Notes: generated by a model from the sequence alone, not told the origin. 22,500 bases of DNA from Chloroflexota bacterium (GCA_016861025.1 BOKO01000029.1:1-22500); one strand, 5' to 3'; positions 8,715-18,124 are shown, counted from the first letter of the stretch. Numbers and translations are program-made.

Positions 8715-8740
8715 GATTTCACCTCATCATCTTCGCTCAT
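8711..8740 (-). other. Nine-codon mini-ORF bridging sigma and anti-sigma genes
   Basis: An ATG at 8740-8738 overlaps the sigma stop in an ATGA arrangement. It reads nine codons (MSEDDEVKS) and stops at TGA 8713-8711, which overlaps the anti-sigma ATG (8714-8712), again as ATGA. It could couple translation of the two genes and fix their ratio. It may equally be chance; there is no independent evidence that it is translated. Confidence 0.25.
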
Positions 8741-9405
8741 ACGCTGGCGAACGCCAACTGCGCCGTTGATAGGCGGGCGACGCTGCGATCAGAGCGGTCG
8801 CCGCTACGCGCTCGCCGCGCGGGCAGGGACTCTTGACGGGTCGAGGGCGGCGCTGTGGTCTCCTGTTGCTGATAGATCGCCGCCAACTGTTGGCGCGCTC
8901 GGAATAGCCTGCTTTTGACCGTCGCCACTGTCACACTCATCGTCTCGGCGATCTCTTCGTAGCTCATCTCTTCCCAGTAGCGCAGCACTAGCGGCGTGCG
9001 ATATTCGGGGGCCAGCCGGTCGAGCATCGTCTGCACCTCGATGCGCGCTTCCTGCTGCAAGGCGTGTGGCTCCGGGCGCAGCTCATCGCCTTCGAGATTT
9101 TGCAGCACCGGGTTGTCGTCGATCGAAATCTGCGTCGTACGCCGCTTGCGCAGGCGGTCGATGCAATGGTGATTGGCGATCGAGAAAAGCCACGTCGAAA
9201 ACTTCATCTCCGGGTCATATTGACCGAGACGGCTGTATGCGCGCAAAAACGCCTCCTGGGCGGCGTCCTCGGCTTCCTCTACATTGCCCAGCATACGGTA
9301 GGTCAAGTTGAAGACCGGGCGTTGATATGCCTCGACAAGTCGGCTAAACGCGCGCTGGTCGCCGCGTCGGGCTTGCTGCACCCAGGTCTGCTCCTGCTCA
9401 TTCAT
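8737..9405 (-). CDS. ECF-subfamily RNA polymerase sigma-70 factor
   Basis: A 222-residue ECF sigma factor. Region 2 spans about residues 22-88 (FSRLVEAYQRPVFNLTYRML, DAAQEAFLRAY, KFSTWLFSIANHHCIDRLRKR), covering the core-binding and -10 recognition helices. Region 4 spans about 125-175 (LAPEYRTPLVLRYWEEMSYEEIAE, then the VATVKSRLFRAR recognition helix). A 47-residue Ser/Arg/Gln-rich tail (176-222) extends beyond the usual end of region 4. ATG 9405 (MNEQEQTW) fits family length; an in-frame ATG at 9483 would add 26 unlike residues. It is the first gene of a three-gene reverse operon with a membrane anti-sigma and a bactofilin-like protein. A TGAAAC-N16-CGTA element upstream (9496-9471) suggests it transcribes its own operon. 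Confidence 0.93.
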   Translation of the reverse strand: MNEQEQTWVQQARRGDQRAFSRLVEAYQRPVFNLTYRMLGNVEEAEDAAQEAFLRAYSRLGQYDPEMKFSTWLFSIANHHCIDRLRKRRTTQISIDDNPVLQNLEGDELRPEPHALQQEARIEVQTMLDRLAPEYRTPLVLRYWEEMSYEEIAETMSVTVATVKSRLFRARQQLAAIYQQQETTAPPSTRQESLPARRARSGDRSDRSVARLSTAQLAFASV

Positions 9406-9470
9406 ACCACAAGTCCCACTTCTCTCCTGGAGGCTGGTCGTCGCCGGCCCCATGCGCTGTCGAATGACAA

Positions 9471-9496
9471 TACGCAATGACAAGCAAAAAGTTTCA
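9471..9496 (-). promoter_or_regulatory. Candidate autoregulatory ECF promoter of the sigma operon
   Basis: On the reverse strand TGAAAC (9496-9491) is followed after exactly 16 nt by CGTA (9474-9471), identical to the consensus described for Bacillus sigma-W-type ECF factors. Transcription would begin near 9464, leaving a leader of about 60 nt to the ATG at 9405. The CGTA lies in a short phased repeat (ATGACA / TACGCA on the + strand), so part of the match could reflect that repeat. Confidence 0.55.
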
Positions 9497-9530
9497 CTGC
9501 CGAAAAGGTTGCTGGAAAAGCGGCGGCATT

Positions 9531-9560
9531 TTGTTGCTCATCTTTGAGGTGCAGTATAAT
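9531..9560 (+). promoter_or_regulatory. Candidate sigma-70-type promoter of the chelatase-like operon
   Basis: TTGTTG (9531-9536) and a perfect TATAAT (9555-9560) are separated by 18 nt and point toward the AAA ATPase gene. A start near 9567 leaves a leader of about 180 nt containing the 9587-9618 hairpin. It lies back to back with the reverse ECF promoter; the two -35 boxes are about 35 nt apart. Confidence 0.5.
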
Positions 9561-9586
9561 ATGAATCAGGTCAGGAGAGAGAATGG

Positions 9587-9618
9587 CGACAGGGGCGAAG
9601 CTGGCTTTGCCCCTGTCG
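9587..9618 (+). other. Strong hairpin in the 5' leader of the chelatase-like mRNA
   Basis: CGACAGGGGCGAAG (9587-9600) pairs with CTTTGCCCCTGTCG (9605-9618) over 14 bp with one G-U pair and a 4-nt loop CTGG. It lies about 130 nt before the ATG. No U-run follows, so it is not a classic terminator. It may stabilise the mRNA or be a protein or regulator site. The rest of the 9406-9749 gap holds the two promoters and no convincing gene. Confidence 0.5.
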
Positions 9619-9749
9619 TGATCGAGTCCACCCTGACTGAACCGGTTCGGCCCGGCAGATGCCCGCCGAATTGGGAACTGCAAAATCGTTGGTCATCATG
9701 CTCGCCGGATAATTCTTGTGAACCGGCGCACCAGGCGAAGGAATACGCC

Positions 9750-10852
9750 ATGCGACAGACATACCCGTTTACCGCCATCGTCGGACAGGAGCGTATGAAA
9801 CGCGCTCTGATCCTGAATGCGATCAATCCGCAGATCGGCGGCGTACTGATCCGCGGCGAGCGCGGCACCGCCAAATCGACCGCAGCGCGTGCACTTGCCG
9901 CCTTGCTGCCAATGCTGGAGGTCGTGCAGGGCTGCCGTTTCAACTGCGACCCGCAACGTCCCGACCTCTTCTGCGACGAGTGCCGGGAGCGGCTCGAACA
10001 CAGCGGTGAAATGCCGGTCACGCATGTGCCGACGCCCTTTGTCGACCTGCCCGTGAGCGCCACCGAAGATCGCGTTGTGGGCACACTCGACATCGAAAAG
10101 GCGATCCAGCGCGGCGAACGCCATTTTGAGCCGGGCATTCTGGCGGCGGCCAATCGCGGTGTGCTCTATGTCGATGAAGTGAACCTGCTCGACGACCACG
10201 TTGTCGACCTCCTGCTCGACAGCGCAGCGATGGGCGTCAACGTCGTCGAACGCGAGGGGATCAGCTTCCAACACCCGGCGCGTTTTGTGCTCGTCGGTTC
10301 AATGAACCCAGAGGAAGGCGACCTGCGCCCCCAATTGCTCGACCGTTTCGCCCATGCCGTGGATGTCGTCGGCATCAGCGAAGCCGGACAGCGCGTCGAG
10401 GTGCTGCGCCGCCGCGTCTTCTTTGAGCAAGACCCGGAAGCCTTCGCCGCCGCCTACGATGAGACTGAACAAGAGATGTGCAATCGCATTCTCGAGGCGC
10501 GACAGCGGTATCCGCTGGTGAAATACACCGAAAAGGATATGTACACGATTGCGGCGCTCACCGCCAGCTTCAAGGTCGACGGACACCGCGCCGACATCGT
10601 GATCCTCAAGACCGCCCGCGCCCAGGCCGCCTATGACGGACGCCTGCAAATCAACGACAAGGATATCCTGCTTGCCGCTGAGCTGGCGCTGCCGCACCGC
10701 ATGAAGAAACAGCCTTTCCAGGATTCAGTGCTCAACCCCGACCAGCTGCAAGCCAACATGCGCCAGGCGCGCGCGGAGGCCGAACACGCAGTCAGCGATG
10801 AAGAGATGCAGCAGGAGGGCGAAGGAAAGGCGACGGCAGACGAAAAAAAAGC

Positions 10853-10877
<25 letters not shown>
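9750..10877 (+). CDS. AAA+ ATPase, magnesium/cobalt-chelatase small-subunit-like (ChlI family)
   Basis: A 375-residue MgChl-type AAA+ ATPase. Walker A is GERGTAKS (36-43) and Walker B is VLYVDEVNLL (D142, E143). The NPEEGDLRPQLLDRF stretch carries sensor 1 and the arginine-finger region, and the DGHRADIVILKTARAQA helix is sensor 2. These proteins form hexameric rings with a VWA subunit and power metal insertion by a large subunit (BchH or CobN) in chlorophyll or cobalamin synthesis. Four cysteines (62, 66, 75, 78) form a C-x3-C-x8-C-x2-C cluster just after the first AAA strand. AAGGAA at 9738-9743 supports ATG 9750; an in-frame ATG at 9477 would add 91 residues across the promoter and hairpin. 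The last 12 residues lie beyond an A8 slippery run and overlap the VWA gene by 25 nt. No large subunit is in the window, so the metal is not assigned. Confidence 0.9.
10822..10850 (+). promoter_or_regulatory. Candidate programmed -1 frameshift site (A_AAA_AAA with SD-like stimulator)
   Basis: A run of eight A's (10843-10850) is read as GAA AAA AAA in the AAA-ATPase frame. This places the heptamer A_AAA_AAA at 10844-10850 in the register needed for tandem -1 slippage. AAGGAAAGG (10822-10830) lies 13 nt upstream, close to the spacing at which Shine-Dalgarno-like sequences stimulate -1 shifts. A slip leads into AGC and then the VWA frame, giving a 689-residue AAA-linker-VWA protein. Without slippage the AAA protein ends 9 codons after the A run. 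Frameshifting in chlD genes has been reported as a way to make both subunits from one gene. No close downstream pseudoknot or hairpin was found. A homopolymer sequencing error is the main alternative. Confidence 0.6.
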
Positions 10878-11810
<933 letters not shown>

Positions 11811-11818
<8 letters not shown>

Positions 11819-12995
11819 TCCGACACGCCCTGCAAAACCCGTCGTCCCGCTCACGCCCGTCAAAGGCAGTTGGGAGGATCTGCTCTACCGCGGGCAGCAA
11901 CTGGTGGCGACGCACAACCAGGAAGGCAGCGCGATCTTGCAAAACTTGATCGACCGCCTGGCAAAGATGCCTGACGCCTCGCTCAGTGCGGGCAACCATC
12001 GCCTCAGAAACATCCTGCTCGAGGCGATCGATAGCCTGGCGCCCTATCTGCTCTATCATCAACGCTACGATGAAGCGCTCGCCAGCGTCGAGCTTGCCGA
12101 GCGCTTTGCTCAACCTGAGAATATAGGCCCGTGGCGCAGGTATCGAGCGATGGCCCTGGTTCAGAGTGGGGCTGTCGATGAAGGATTCGCCTTGCTGCGC
12201 GAAGCTGTGCGGGGCGAAAGCCCAAAACTCTGGCAGATGTATGTGATTGAAGCGATCCAGCACGGCCGGCTTGATCTTGCGGAAGAAGGCGTCAACGAAG
12301 CAGAACACGACGTCAATCGGTTGAGCGCTACGTCAACGGATGCAAACAGGATTCAACAGTTGCGCGCCATGCTTGGCTACTGCAAAGCACAGCTTGCAGC
12401 CGCGCAGAATCGCCTCGACGAAGCCTCAGCCTGGATGGAATACACGCTGGCGCAGCACAAAGAATATCACGAGAATCTGGCGTCCTTCTACCTGCGGCTG
12501 ATCGAATGTGATCACTTCGCAGAAGCGTTGAAATGGGCGCAGCGCGACCAGACACACCCGATGCGGAGCAAATTCTGGCAAGGATATATCCGTCATCATC
12601 TCGGCTACGCTGAAGAAGCCGAACGTCTGTGGAGACAGATCGCCAAAACAGACCTTGCTGAAGAAGAAAATATCGATCTGCTAGAATATGTCCTTGCGCA
12701 CTACTATTTGGGTGACCGTGAAGGAATCGGGTTGCGAATCACGCTCGACCTCATGGAACGCAGCGACCACATCCCCGCCCTTCATTTCTACCTGGCCGGA
12801 TTGGGATGGGCAATACGCGGCAATGACGCTTCCGCGCACACCAACTTCCAACAGGCGCTGGCGCGAACGCAGGCGTTGGCAATGGGACACAAATTGCACA
12901 CACTCTGGTGGCGGCTGTGCGCCGACCTGATTGATGGGGACGCTCTGCCCCAATTTGCAAAATACTTTGATCCGCCTCAACCGGACGCATCCTGA
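11811..12995 (+). CDS. TPR-like helical-repeat protein coupled to the AAA/VWA genes
   Basis: A 394-residue all-helical protein with repeated amphipathic pairs of TPR character, such as LLYHQRYDEALASVELAERFAQP, AMALVQSGAVDEGFALLREAV, YCKAQLAAAQNRLDEASAWMEYTL, RLIECDHFAEALKWAQRD and YIRHHLGYAEEAERLWRQIAK. The repeats run from about residue 65 to 375. No signal peptide, membrane helix or catalytic motif is seen. The ATG at 11811 overlaps the VWA stop as ATGGATAA, so translation is coupled and the product probably works with the AAA/VWA complex. It may be a scaffold or client adaptor; that role is inferred from context. It is not a known chelatase subunit. An in-frame upstream extension to 11640 lies inside the VWA gene and is discarded. 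Confidence 0.75.
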
Positions 12996-13022
12996 CGGCC
13001 TGCTTTTTATTGGCAAATCTTG

Positions 13023-13050
13023 TTGCGTGTTGCGTATTTCGTGTTGGACC
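13023..13050. repeat. Heptamer-phased intergenic repeat (GTTGCGT type)
   Basis: Two perfect 7-nt units GTTGCGT (13023-13036) are followed by degenerate units ATTTCGT and GTTGGAC in the same phase. They lie in the 128-nt gap between the helical-repeat and phosphatase genes. The same 7-nt phasing is seen at 13964-13984. The rest of the gap holds a TATAGA (13092-13097) without a good -35. Confidence 0.45.
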
Positions 13051-13123
13051 ACTTGACGCTGCACTGAACACGGAGCACGCGACGCGTCTGATATAGAATG
13101 TGATCATTGACGCCTACCCTACC

Positions 13124-13936
<813 letters not shown>

Positions 13937-13999
13937 GGAGAGGGGGAGAGATTCACAAGTCTGAATTGTGAATTGTCAATTGTGAAGTCTCCCCTCTCC
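13937..13999. repeat. Long imperfect inverted repeat between phosphatase and reductase genes
   Basis: GGAGAGGGGGAGAGATTCAC and following AA (13937-13958) can pair with TTGTGAAGTCTCCCCTCTCC (13980-13999). The stem is about 18 bp with a small bulge, and the loop is 21 nt. It starts directly after the phosphatase stop and lacks a U-run. It may be a transcript-end stabiliser, a weak terminator or a dispersed repetitive element. Confidence 0.55.
13964..13984. repeat. Three tandem AATTGTS heptamers
   Basis: AATTGTG AATTGTC AATTGTG runs without interruption in the loop and right arm of the surrounding inverted repeat. The 7-nt unit and AT-rich core resemble short intergenic repeats that recur in some bacterial genomes. 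Copy number elsewhere cannot be judged from one window. Confidence 0.6.
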
Positions 14000-14022
14000 A
14001 AGTCTATTATGGAAGGATTGAC

Positions 14023-15024
14023 ATGAGCGCACACTTTGACGCGATGTGGGTCGAGGAACAGCCGGATGGATCGTTTCGGCGGTCGATTGTGCGGCGCAGC
14101 GTCGATGATCTGCCGGCGGGCGATCTGCTGATCGAGGTGCATTATTCGTCGCTCAATTACAAGGATGCGCTGTCGGCTTCGGGCAACCGCGGAGTGACGC
14201 GCAGCTATCCGCACACACCCGGCATCGATGCAGCGGGCGTCGTACTCGAAAGCGCGGTCGAGGCGTTCCGGCCCGGCGATGAGGTGATCGTGATCGGCTA
14301 TGACCTGGGTGTGAACACGCCGGGCGGTTTTGGCGGCTGTATCCGCGTGCCGGCGGCGTGGGCGGTCAAACGCCCGGCCGGGCTGACGCTGCGCGACAGC
14401 ATGGCGCTGGGCACGGCCGGCTTCACCGCGGCGCAGTGCGTCGATGCGTTGCTCAATCACGACGTCCACAGCGGAGAGGTGTTGGTGACAGGTGCAACCG
14501 GCGGCGTCGGCAGCATCGCCGTGGCGCTGGCGAGCAAGCTGGGGTTGACCGTCGTCGCTGCTACGGGCAAGCCGAACGAGGCTGACTACTTACACATGCT
14601 CGGCGCGGCCAGCGTGCTCGACCGCAGCCAGGTCGTCGACGCCTCGGGCAAGCCACTGTTGCGCGAGCGCTGGGCGGGCGTGATCGACACCGTTGGCGGT
14701 GCGATCCTGGTGACGGCGATCAAGGCGACGCGCTACGGCGGCGCAGTGGCGGCGTGCGGCATGGTCGCTTCACCGGCGCTCGAATTGACCGTCTTTCCCT
14801 TCATCCTGCGCGGGGTGAAGCTGCTCGGCGTTGACTCGGTCAATGTCCCCATCGCAGAGCGGCATAGAATCTGGACGCTGCTGGCGGACGATTGGCGCCT
14901 CGACGCGCTGGAACAAATCGCCCGTGATGTGACGCTGGCGGAACTTAGCGGTGAGATCGACGCCATCTTGCACGGTCAACAGCGTGGGCGCGTGGTGGTG
15001 GCGCACGACACAGCCAAATCTTGA
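14023..15024 (+). CDS. Zinc-independent MDR oxidoreductase, AcuI/YhdH (acryloyl-CoA reductase) type
   Basis: A 333-residue medium-chain dehydrogenase/reductase of the YhdH/YhfP-AcuI group. These NADPH-dependent enzymes reduce acryloyl-CoA to propionyl-CoA or act as quinone reductases. The family signature runs LNYKDALSASGNRGVTRSYPHTPGIDAAGVV. The catalytic-domain turn is GYDLGVNTPGGFGG, and the nucleotide-binding fold is VLVTGATGGVGSIAVALASKLG (about residues 154-175). The C-terminal half reads WAGVIDTVGG...RYGGAVAACGMV. Zinc ligands of alcohol dehydrogenases are absent, as expected. AAGGA at 14011-14015 precedes the ATG. It follows the inverted repeat, so it may have its own transcript. The sequence supports the family strongly but the physiological substrate less so. 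Confidence 0.88.
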   Translation: MSAHFDAMWVEEQPDGSFRRSIVRRSVDDLPAGDLLIEVHYSSLNYKDALSASGNRGVTRSYPHTPGIDAAGVVLESAVEAFRPGDEVIVIGYDLGVNTPGGFGGCIRVPAAWAVKRPAGLTLRDSMALGTAGFTAAQCVDALLNHDVHSGEVLVTGATGGVGSIAVALASKLGLTVVAATGKPNEADYLHMLGAASVLDRSQVVDASGKPLLRERWAGVIDTVGGAILVTAIKATRYGGAVAACGMVASPALELTVFPFILRGVKLLGVDSVNVPIAERHRIWTLLADDWRLDALEQIARDVTLAELSGEIDAILHGQQRGRVVVAHDTAKS

Positions 15025-15172
15025 TCCTTTCCCGTCCTAACCAGCGCCCCCCAAAAACTGTAGCACTTTCTGTAACATTTTGTTGCTGTCAACCGCCCTT
15101 GCTTTCTGGTGAAATTACAGTCGCACATCAGGCGAAGTACGCGATGATTCACAGGGAAGCAAGGGGGAACTC

Positions 15173-17926
15173 ATGTATTTCAGCAAATCCAATCAACAAA
15201 CCTACGCACATCGGCTGCACTTTGTGCTGCTTGCAGGCATGCTGCTTGTGGCGTCATTGGCAAGCCGCATCACCGAAATTCAGCCAATGCTGAGTCGCAT
15301 GCCGGCAAACCTGGCGCAACCACGGGTCACAAGCGCTGAGTCTGTCGCTCCGCCCAGGCTGCCGTTGAGCTTCATTCCCAACGTTGGACAGAGCGCGCCG
15401 GACGTGCAGATGGAAGCGCAGGTCAGCGGCGGACGATTGCAGTTCAGCGCCACTGGCGTCACGATGCTTGCTACACAGGGGGAGCGCATTGCGTCGCTGT
15501 TCACCGTCGAGTTCATCGGCGCCAGCGCCGATGGACGCATCGACGGCGTTGACAAGCTGCCGGGCGTCTTCAATTTCTATGCGGGGAATAACCCGGCTGC
15601 GTGGCAGACAGACATACCGACCTACGCTGGCGTGCGCTACGCCGAGCTTTATCCCGGCACGATGCTGGTCTACAACGGTGATGCAACTCGACTCAAAGGC
15701 ACCTACACGTTGGCGGCCGGCGCCGACCCGACGCTGATTCGCTGGCGCTATGCTGGCGCTGAAGTCGTACGACTCGATGCGACATCCGGCGCCCTCCACA
15801 TTCACTACAATGGTGGCGAGATCGTCGAGCATGCGCCGGTTGCATGGCAGCACATTGGAGACCAGCAGCGCTTCGTCGATGTGCGCTTCCGCCAGACGAG
15901 CACAGGCGTCTACGGTTTTGCCATCGGCGAGTACGATCCCCGCTATGCGCTGGTGATCGACCCTGACCTGGTCTTCAGCACATTGTTGGGTGGCTCCGGG
16001 ACGGAATATGGCCGCGGCATTGCGCTCGACCCGCAGGGCAATGTCTATGTGGTCGGCGCCACCTTCTCGCTCGATTTTCCAGGTGCGTCGGGGCAGACGC
16101 AGGCTGGCAGCAGCGACATCTTTGTGAGCAAGCTGAACGCCGACGCCACGCAGCTTCTCTACTCAACCTACATCGGCGGGCGCAGCACGGATGAAGCGTT
16201 GGCTGTGGCCGTCAACGCAGCGGGCGAGGCGTATCTGACTGCCAGCGTCGATTCGAGCGACTTTCCGATCCGGACGACGTTGATGCCGACCAAACCGGAG
16301 CGTGGCAACAGCGTGCTCGTCAAGCTCGACGCGCAGGGCAGGCTGGCTGTCAGCACCTACCTGGGCATCGAGATGTACAACTTCTACATCGGCGACAACA
16401 TCGATCTCGACGCGGCCGGCAATGTCTACGTCACCGGCGTCGATCCGATGGTGCAGGAAGGCGAGACCTGGTACGGCGCCCAGATCGCGCTGCGCAAGAT
16501 CGACCCGGCGGTGACGCAATTCTTACTGCAGCGCCATTACGGCGGCGCGGACGCCGAGGAAGGCAGCGCGGTCGCGGTTGGAGCAAACGGGAAAATCTAT
16601 CTGGCGGGCGGCACGCGCGGCGAAAACCTGCCGGTGACCACCAACGCAATCCAACAGACCTGCGGTCGCTCTGGGCCAAATCGCGGTTGCAGTGACGACG
16701 CCGTGATCATCGTCGCCAACGGCGCAGGCGACGTGCTCTACATGAGCTACCTGGGTGGCTGGTCGCAGGAGCGTTCGGTTGGCATCGTCGCCGACAACGA
16801 CGGCAATATCGTGGTGGCGGGCAACACCTTCTCCAGCGAGTTTCCGGTGACGCAGAATGCGGTGCAGACAACCTGCCCGGTCGATTTCATCGACGACAGC
16901 CCGTACTGCTACTATCACACCTTTGTCTCAAAGCTGACGCCGGATGGCAGCGAGTTCGTCTTCAGCACCTTCCTGGGTTCGACCGGACGCACCGATCAGG
17001 AGTACATGCGCGGCGTCGATGTGGACGCTGCCGGCAACATCTATGTCACCGGCAGCACCAACGGCAAGGAGTTCCCGATCAAGGATGCGATCCAGCGCGA
17101 TCTGGCGGGCGGCGTCTGTCTGGGCTGGAGCGACCGCTTCTGCATGGACGCATTCGTGACCGCCTTCAACGCCGACGGCAGCCTGCGCTATAGCACCTAC
17201 CTGGGCGGCAATTTCGACGAATGGGCGGGCGGCATCGCAGTCAGGGCGGACGGCGAAGCCTACGTCACCGGCTACAGCGACTCATCGAACGCGCAACCCT
17301 TTCCGACGACGCCGGGTGTGGTGCAGCCGCACAAGAATGTCAAGGAAGATGTCTACATCGCCCACATTGGTGTGGCAAGTGCGCCGCCGCCTCCACCGCC
17401 GCCAACCGAGCTGCGCAACGGCAACTTCGATCAAGGGGCAAATGGCGTGTGGACAGAGACTTCGAGCAATTTTGGCGGAACTGGCTCGCTGATCATGGAG
17501 CGACAGATGCTGCAAGGCGTCGAACCACGTTCGGGAGAGTATGCAGTCTGGCTGGGCGGCGCGCCCAATGAGGTCGGCGAGCTGAGCCAGACAGTGGTCA
17601 TCTCGGCGGTGCTGCCGATGCTGACCTTCCACTATCAGATCGGTTCTGAAGATAGCTGCGGACAGGATCACACGCAGGTGTTCGTCGGCCAGACGATGGT
17701 CAAGAGCTTTGATCTATGTCAGTCGAGCAACACCAACGGTTGGACGCTCGCAAGCATTGACCTGAGCGCCCACGCCGGACAGACTGTAACGTTACGCTTC
17801 CGTGCGACGCTCAACGCCACGGGAAACAGCAACTTCTTTTTGGATGATGTGGCGTTCATTGCAAAAAACGATGCGCCCGGCGAGAATGCATTCGAGTTGT
17901 TCCTGCCGCTGACGGTGAAGGGATAG
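15173..17926 (+). CDS. Secreted seven-repeat SBBP beta-propeller protein with C-terminal jelly-roll-like module
   Basis: A 917-residue exported protein. A signal peptide covers about residues 1-31 (HRLHFVLLAGMLLVASLAS). Residues 65-265 form the domain that commonly precedes SBBP repeats (LSFIPNVGQ at its start, ALVIDPDLVFSTLLGG at its end). Seven repeats follow, each built as (Y/F)S(T/S)(Y/F)LGG, then D..GN(I/V)Y(V)(T/A)G, then S.(D/E)FP; together they complete one propeller. A seven-proline hinge near residue 740 leads to a module starting LRNGNFDQGANGVW and ending NSNFFLDDVAFIA, like a carbohydrate-binding jelly roll. The protein ends FELFLPLTVKG. AAGGGGG at 15161-15167 supports the ATG. 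The 148-nt upstream gap shows no clear promoter. The role may be surface adhesion or polysaccharide binding; the exact function is unknown. Confidence 0.85.
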   Translation: MYFSKSNQQTYAHRLHFVLLAGMLLVASLASRITEIQPMLSRMPANLAQPRVTSAESVAPPRLPLSFIPNVGQSAPDVQMEAQVSGGRLQFSATGVTMLATQGERIASLFTVEFIGASADGRIDGVDKLPGVFNFYAGNNPAAWQTDIPTYAGVRYAELYPGTMLVYNGDATRLKGTYTLAAGADPTLIRWRYAGAEVVRLDATSGALHIHYNGGEIVEHAPVAWQHIGDQQRFVDVRFRQTSTGVYGFAIGEYDPRYALVIDPDLVFSTLLGGSGTEYGRGIALDPQGNVYVVGATFSLDFPGASGQTQAGSSDIFVSKLNADATQLLYSTYIGGRSTDEALAVAVNAAGEAYLTASVDSSDFPIRTTLMPTKPERGNSVLVKLDAQGRLAVSTYLGIEMYNFYIGDNIDLDAAGNVYVTGVDPMVQEGETWYGAQIALRKIDPAVTQFLLQRHYGGADAEEGSAVAVGANGKIYLAGGTRGENLPVTTNAIQQTCGRSGPNRGCSDDAVIIVANGAGDVLYMSYLGGWSQERSVGIVADNDGNIVVAGNTFSSEFPVTQNAVQTTCPVDFIDDSPYCYYHTFVSKLTPDGSEFVFSTFLGSTGRTDQEYMRGVDVDAAGNIYVTGSTNGKEFPIKDAIQRDLAGGVCLGWSDRFCMDAFVTAFNADGSLRYSTYLGGNFDEWAGGIAVRADGEAYVTGYSDSSNAQPFPTTPGVVQPHKNVKEDVYIAHIGVASAPPPPPPPTELRNGNFDQGANGVWTETSSNFGGTGSLIMERQMLQGVEPRSGEYAVWLGGAPNEVGELSQTVVISAVLPMLTFHYQIGSEDSCGQDHTQVFVGQTMVKSFDLCQSSNTNGWTLASIDLSAHAGQTVTLRFRATLNATGNSNFFLDDVAFIAKNDAPGENAFELFLPLTVKG

Positions 17927-17937
17927 CTGAGGCATGT

Positions 17938-17992
17938 GTTGCAGGTCATCGCCTCCGGCGTGACATGTCGCCTGGGGGCGATGACCTGCGAC
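17938..17992 (+). terminator. Long hairpin after the SBBP gene, possible terminator
   Basis: GTTGCAGGTCATCGCC (17938-17953) pairs with GGCGATGACCTGCGAC (17977-17992) over 16 bp with one G-U pair; the loop is 23 nt and partly self-complementary. It begins 11 nt after the SBBP stop. No T-run follows, so termination would be factor-assisted, or the element may protect the mRNA end. Confidence 0.5.
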
Positions 17993-18037
17993 GCAAACTC
18001 TGTCCAAACGTGAAGCGCCCTCAAACAAGCCGCTCGA

Positions 18038-18067
18038 TTGACAGGCTGTCAAGTTGAATGATAGCCT
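18038..18067 (+). promoter_or_regulatory. Candidate promoter with operator-like palindrome for the fucosidase genes
   Basis: A consensus -35 TTGACA (18038-18043) is the left arm of a perfect inverted repeat TTGACA-GGC-TGTCAA (18038-18052). TAGCCT (18062-18067) is a modest -10 at 18-nt spacing. A dimeric repressor bound at the palindrome would block the -35 box. The first fucosidase ATG (18125) follows after a leader of about 50 nt with AGGTGG at 18112-18117. Confidence 0.45.
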
Positions 18068-18124
18068 TATTTAAAGATGACTTTGCCCTAAAACCATTGC
18101 ATTCCAACATGAGGTGGAAGCGTC

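Noticed and set aside
9640..9730. Possible cobalamin riboswitch in the chelatase leader
   Set aside because: GGCCCGGCAGATGCCCGCC loosely resembles a B12 box, but the other conserved boxes are missing or out of order.
9477..9749. N-terminal extension of the AAA ATPase from ATG 9477
   Set aside because: It would cover the candidate promoter and leader hairpin; the translation does not resemble ChlI proteins, which start at MRQTYPFTAIVGQE with a good ribosome site.
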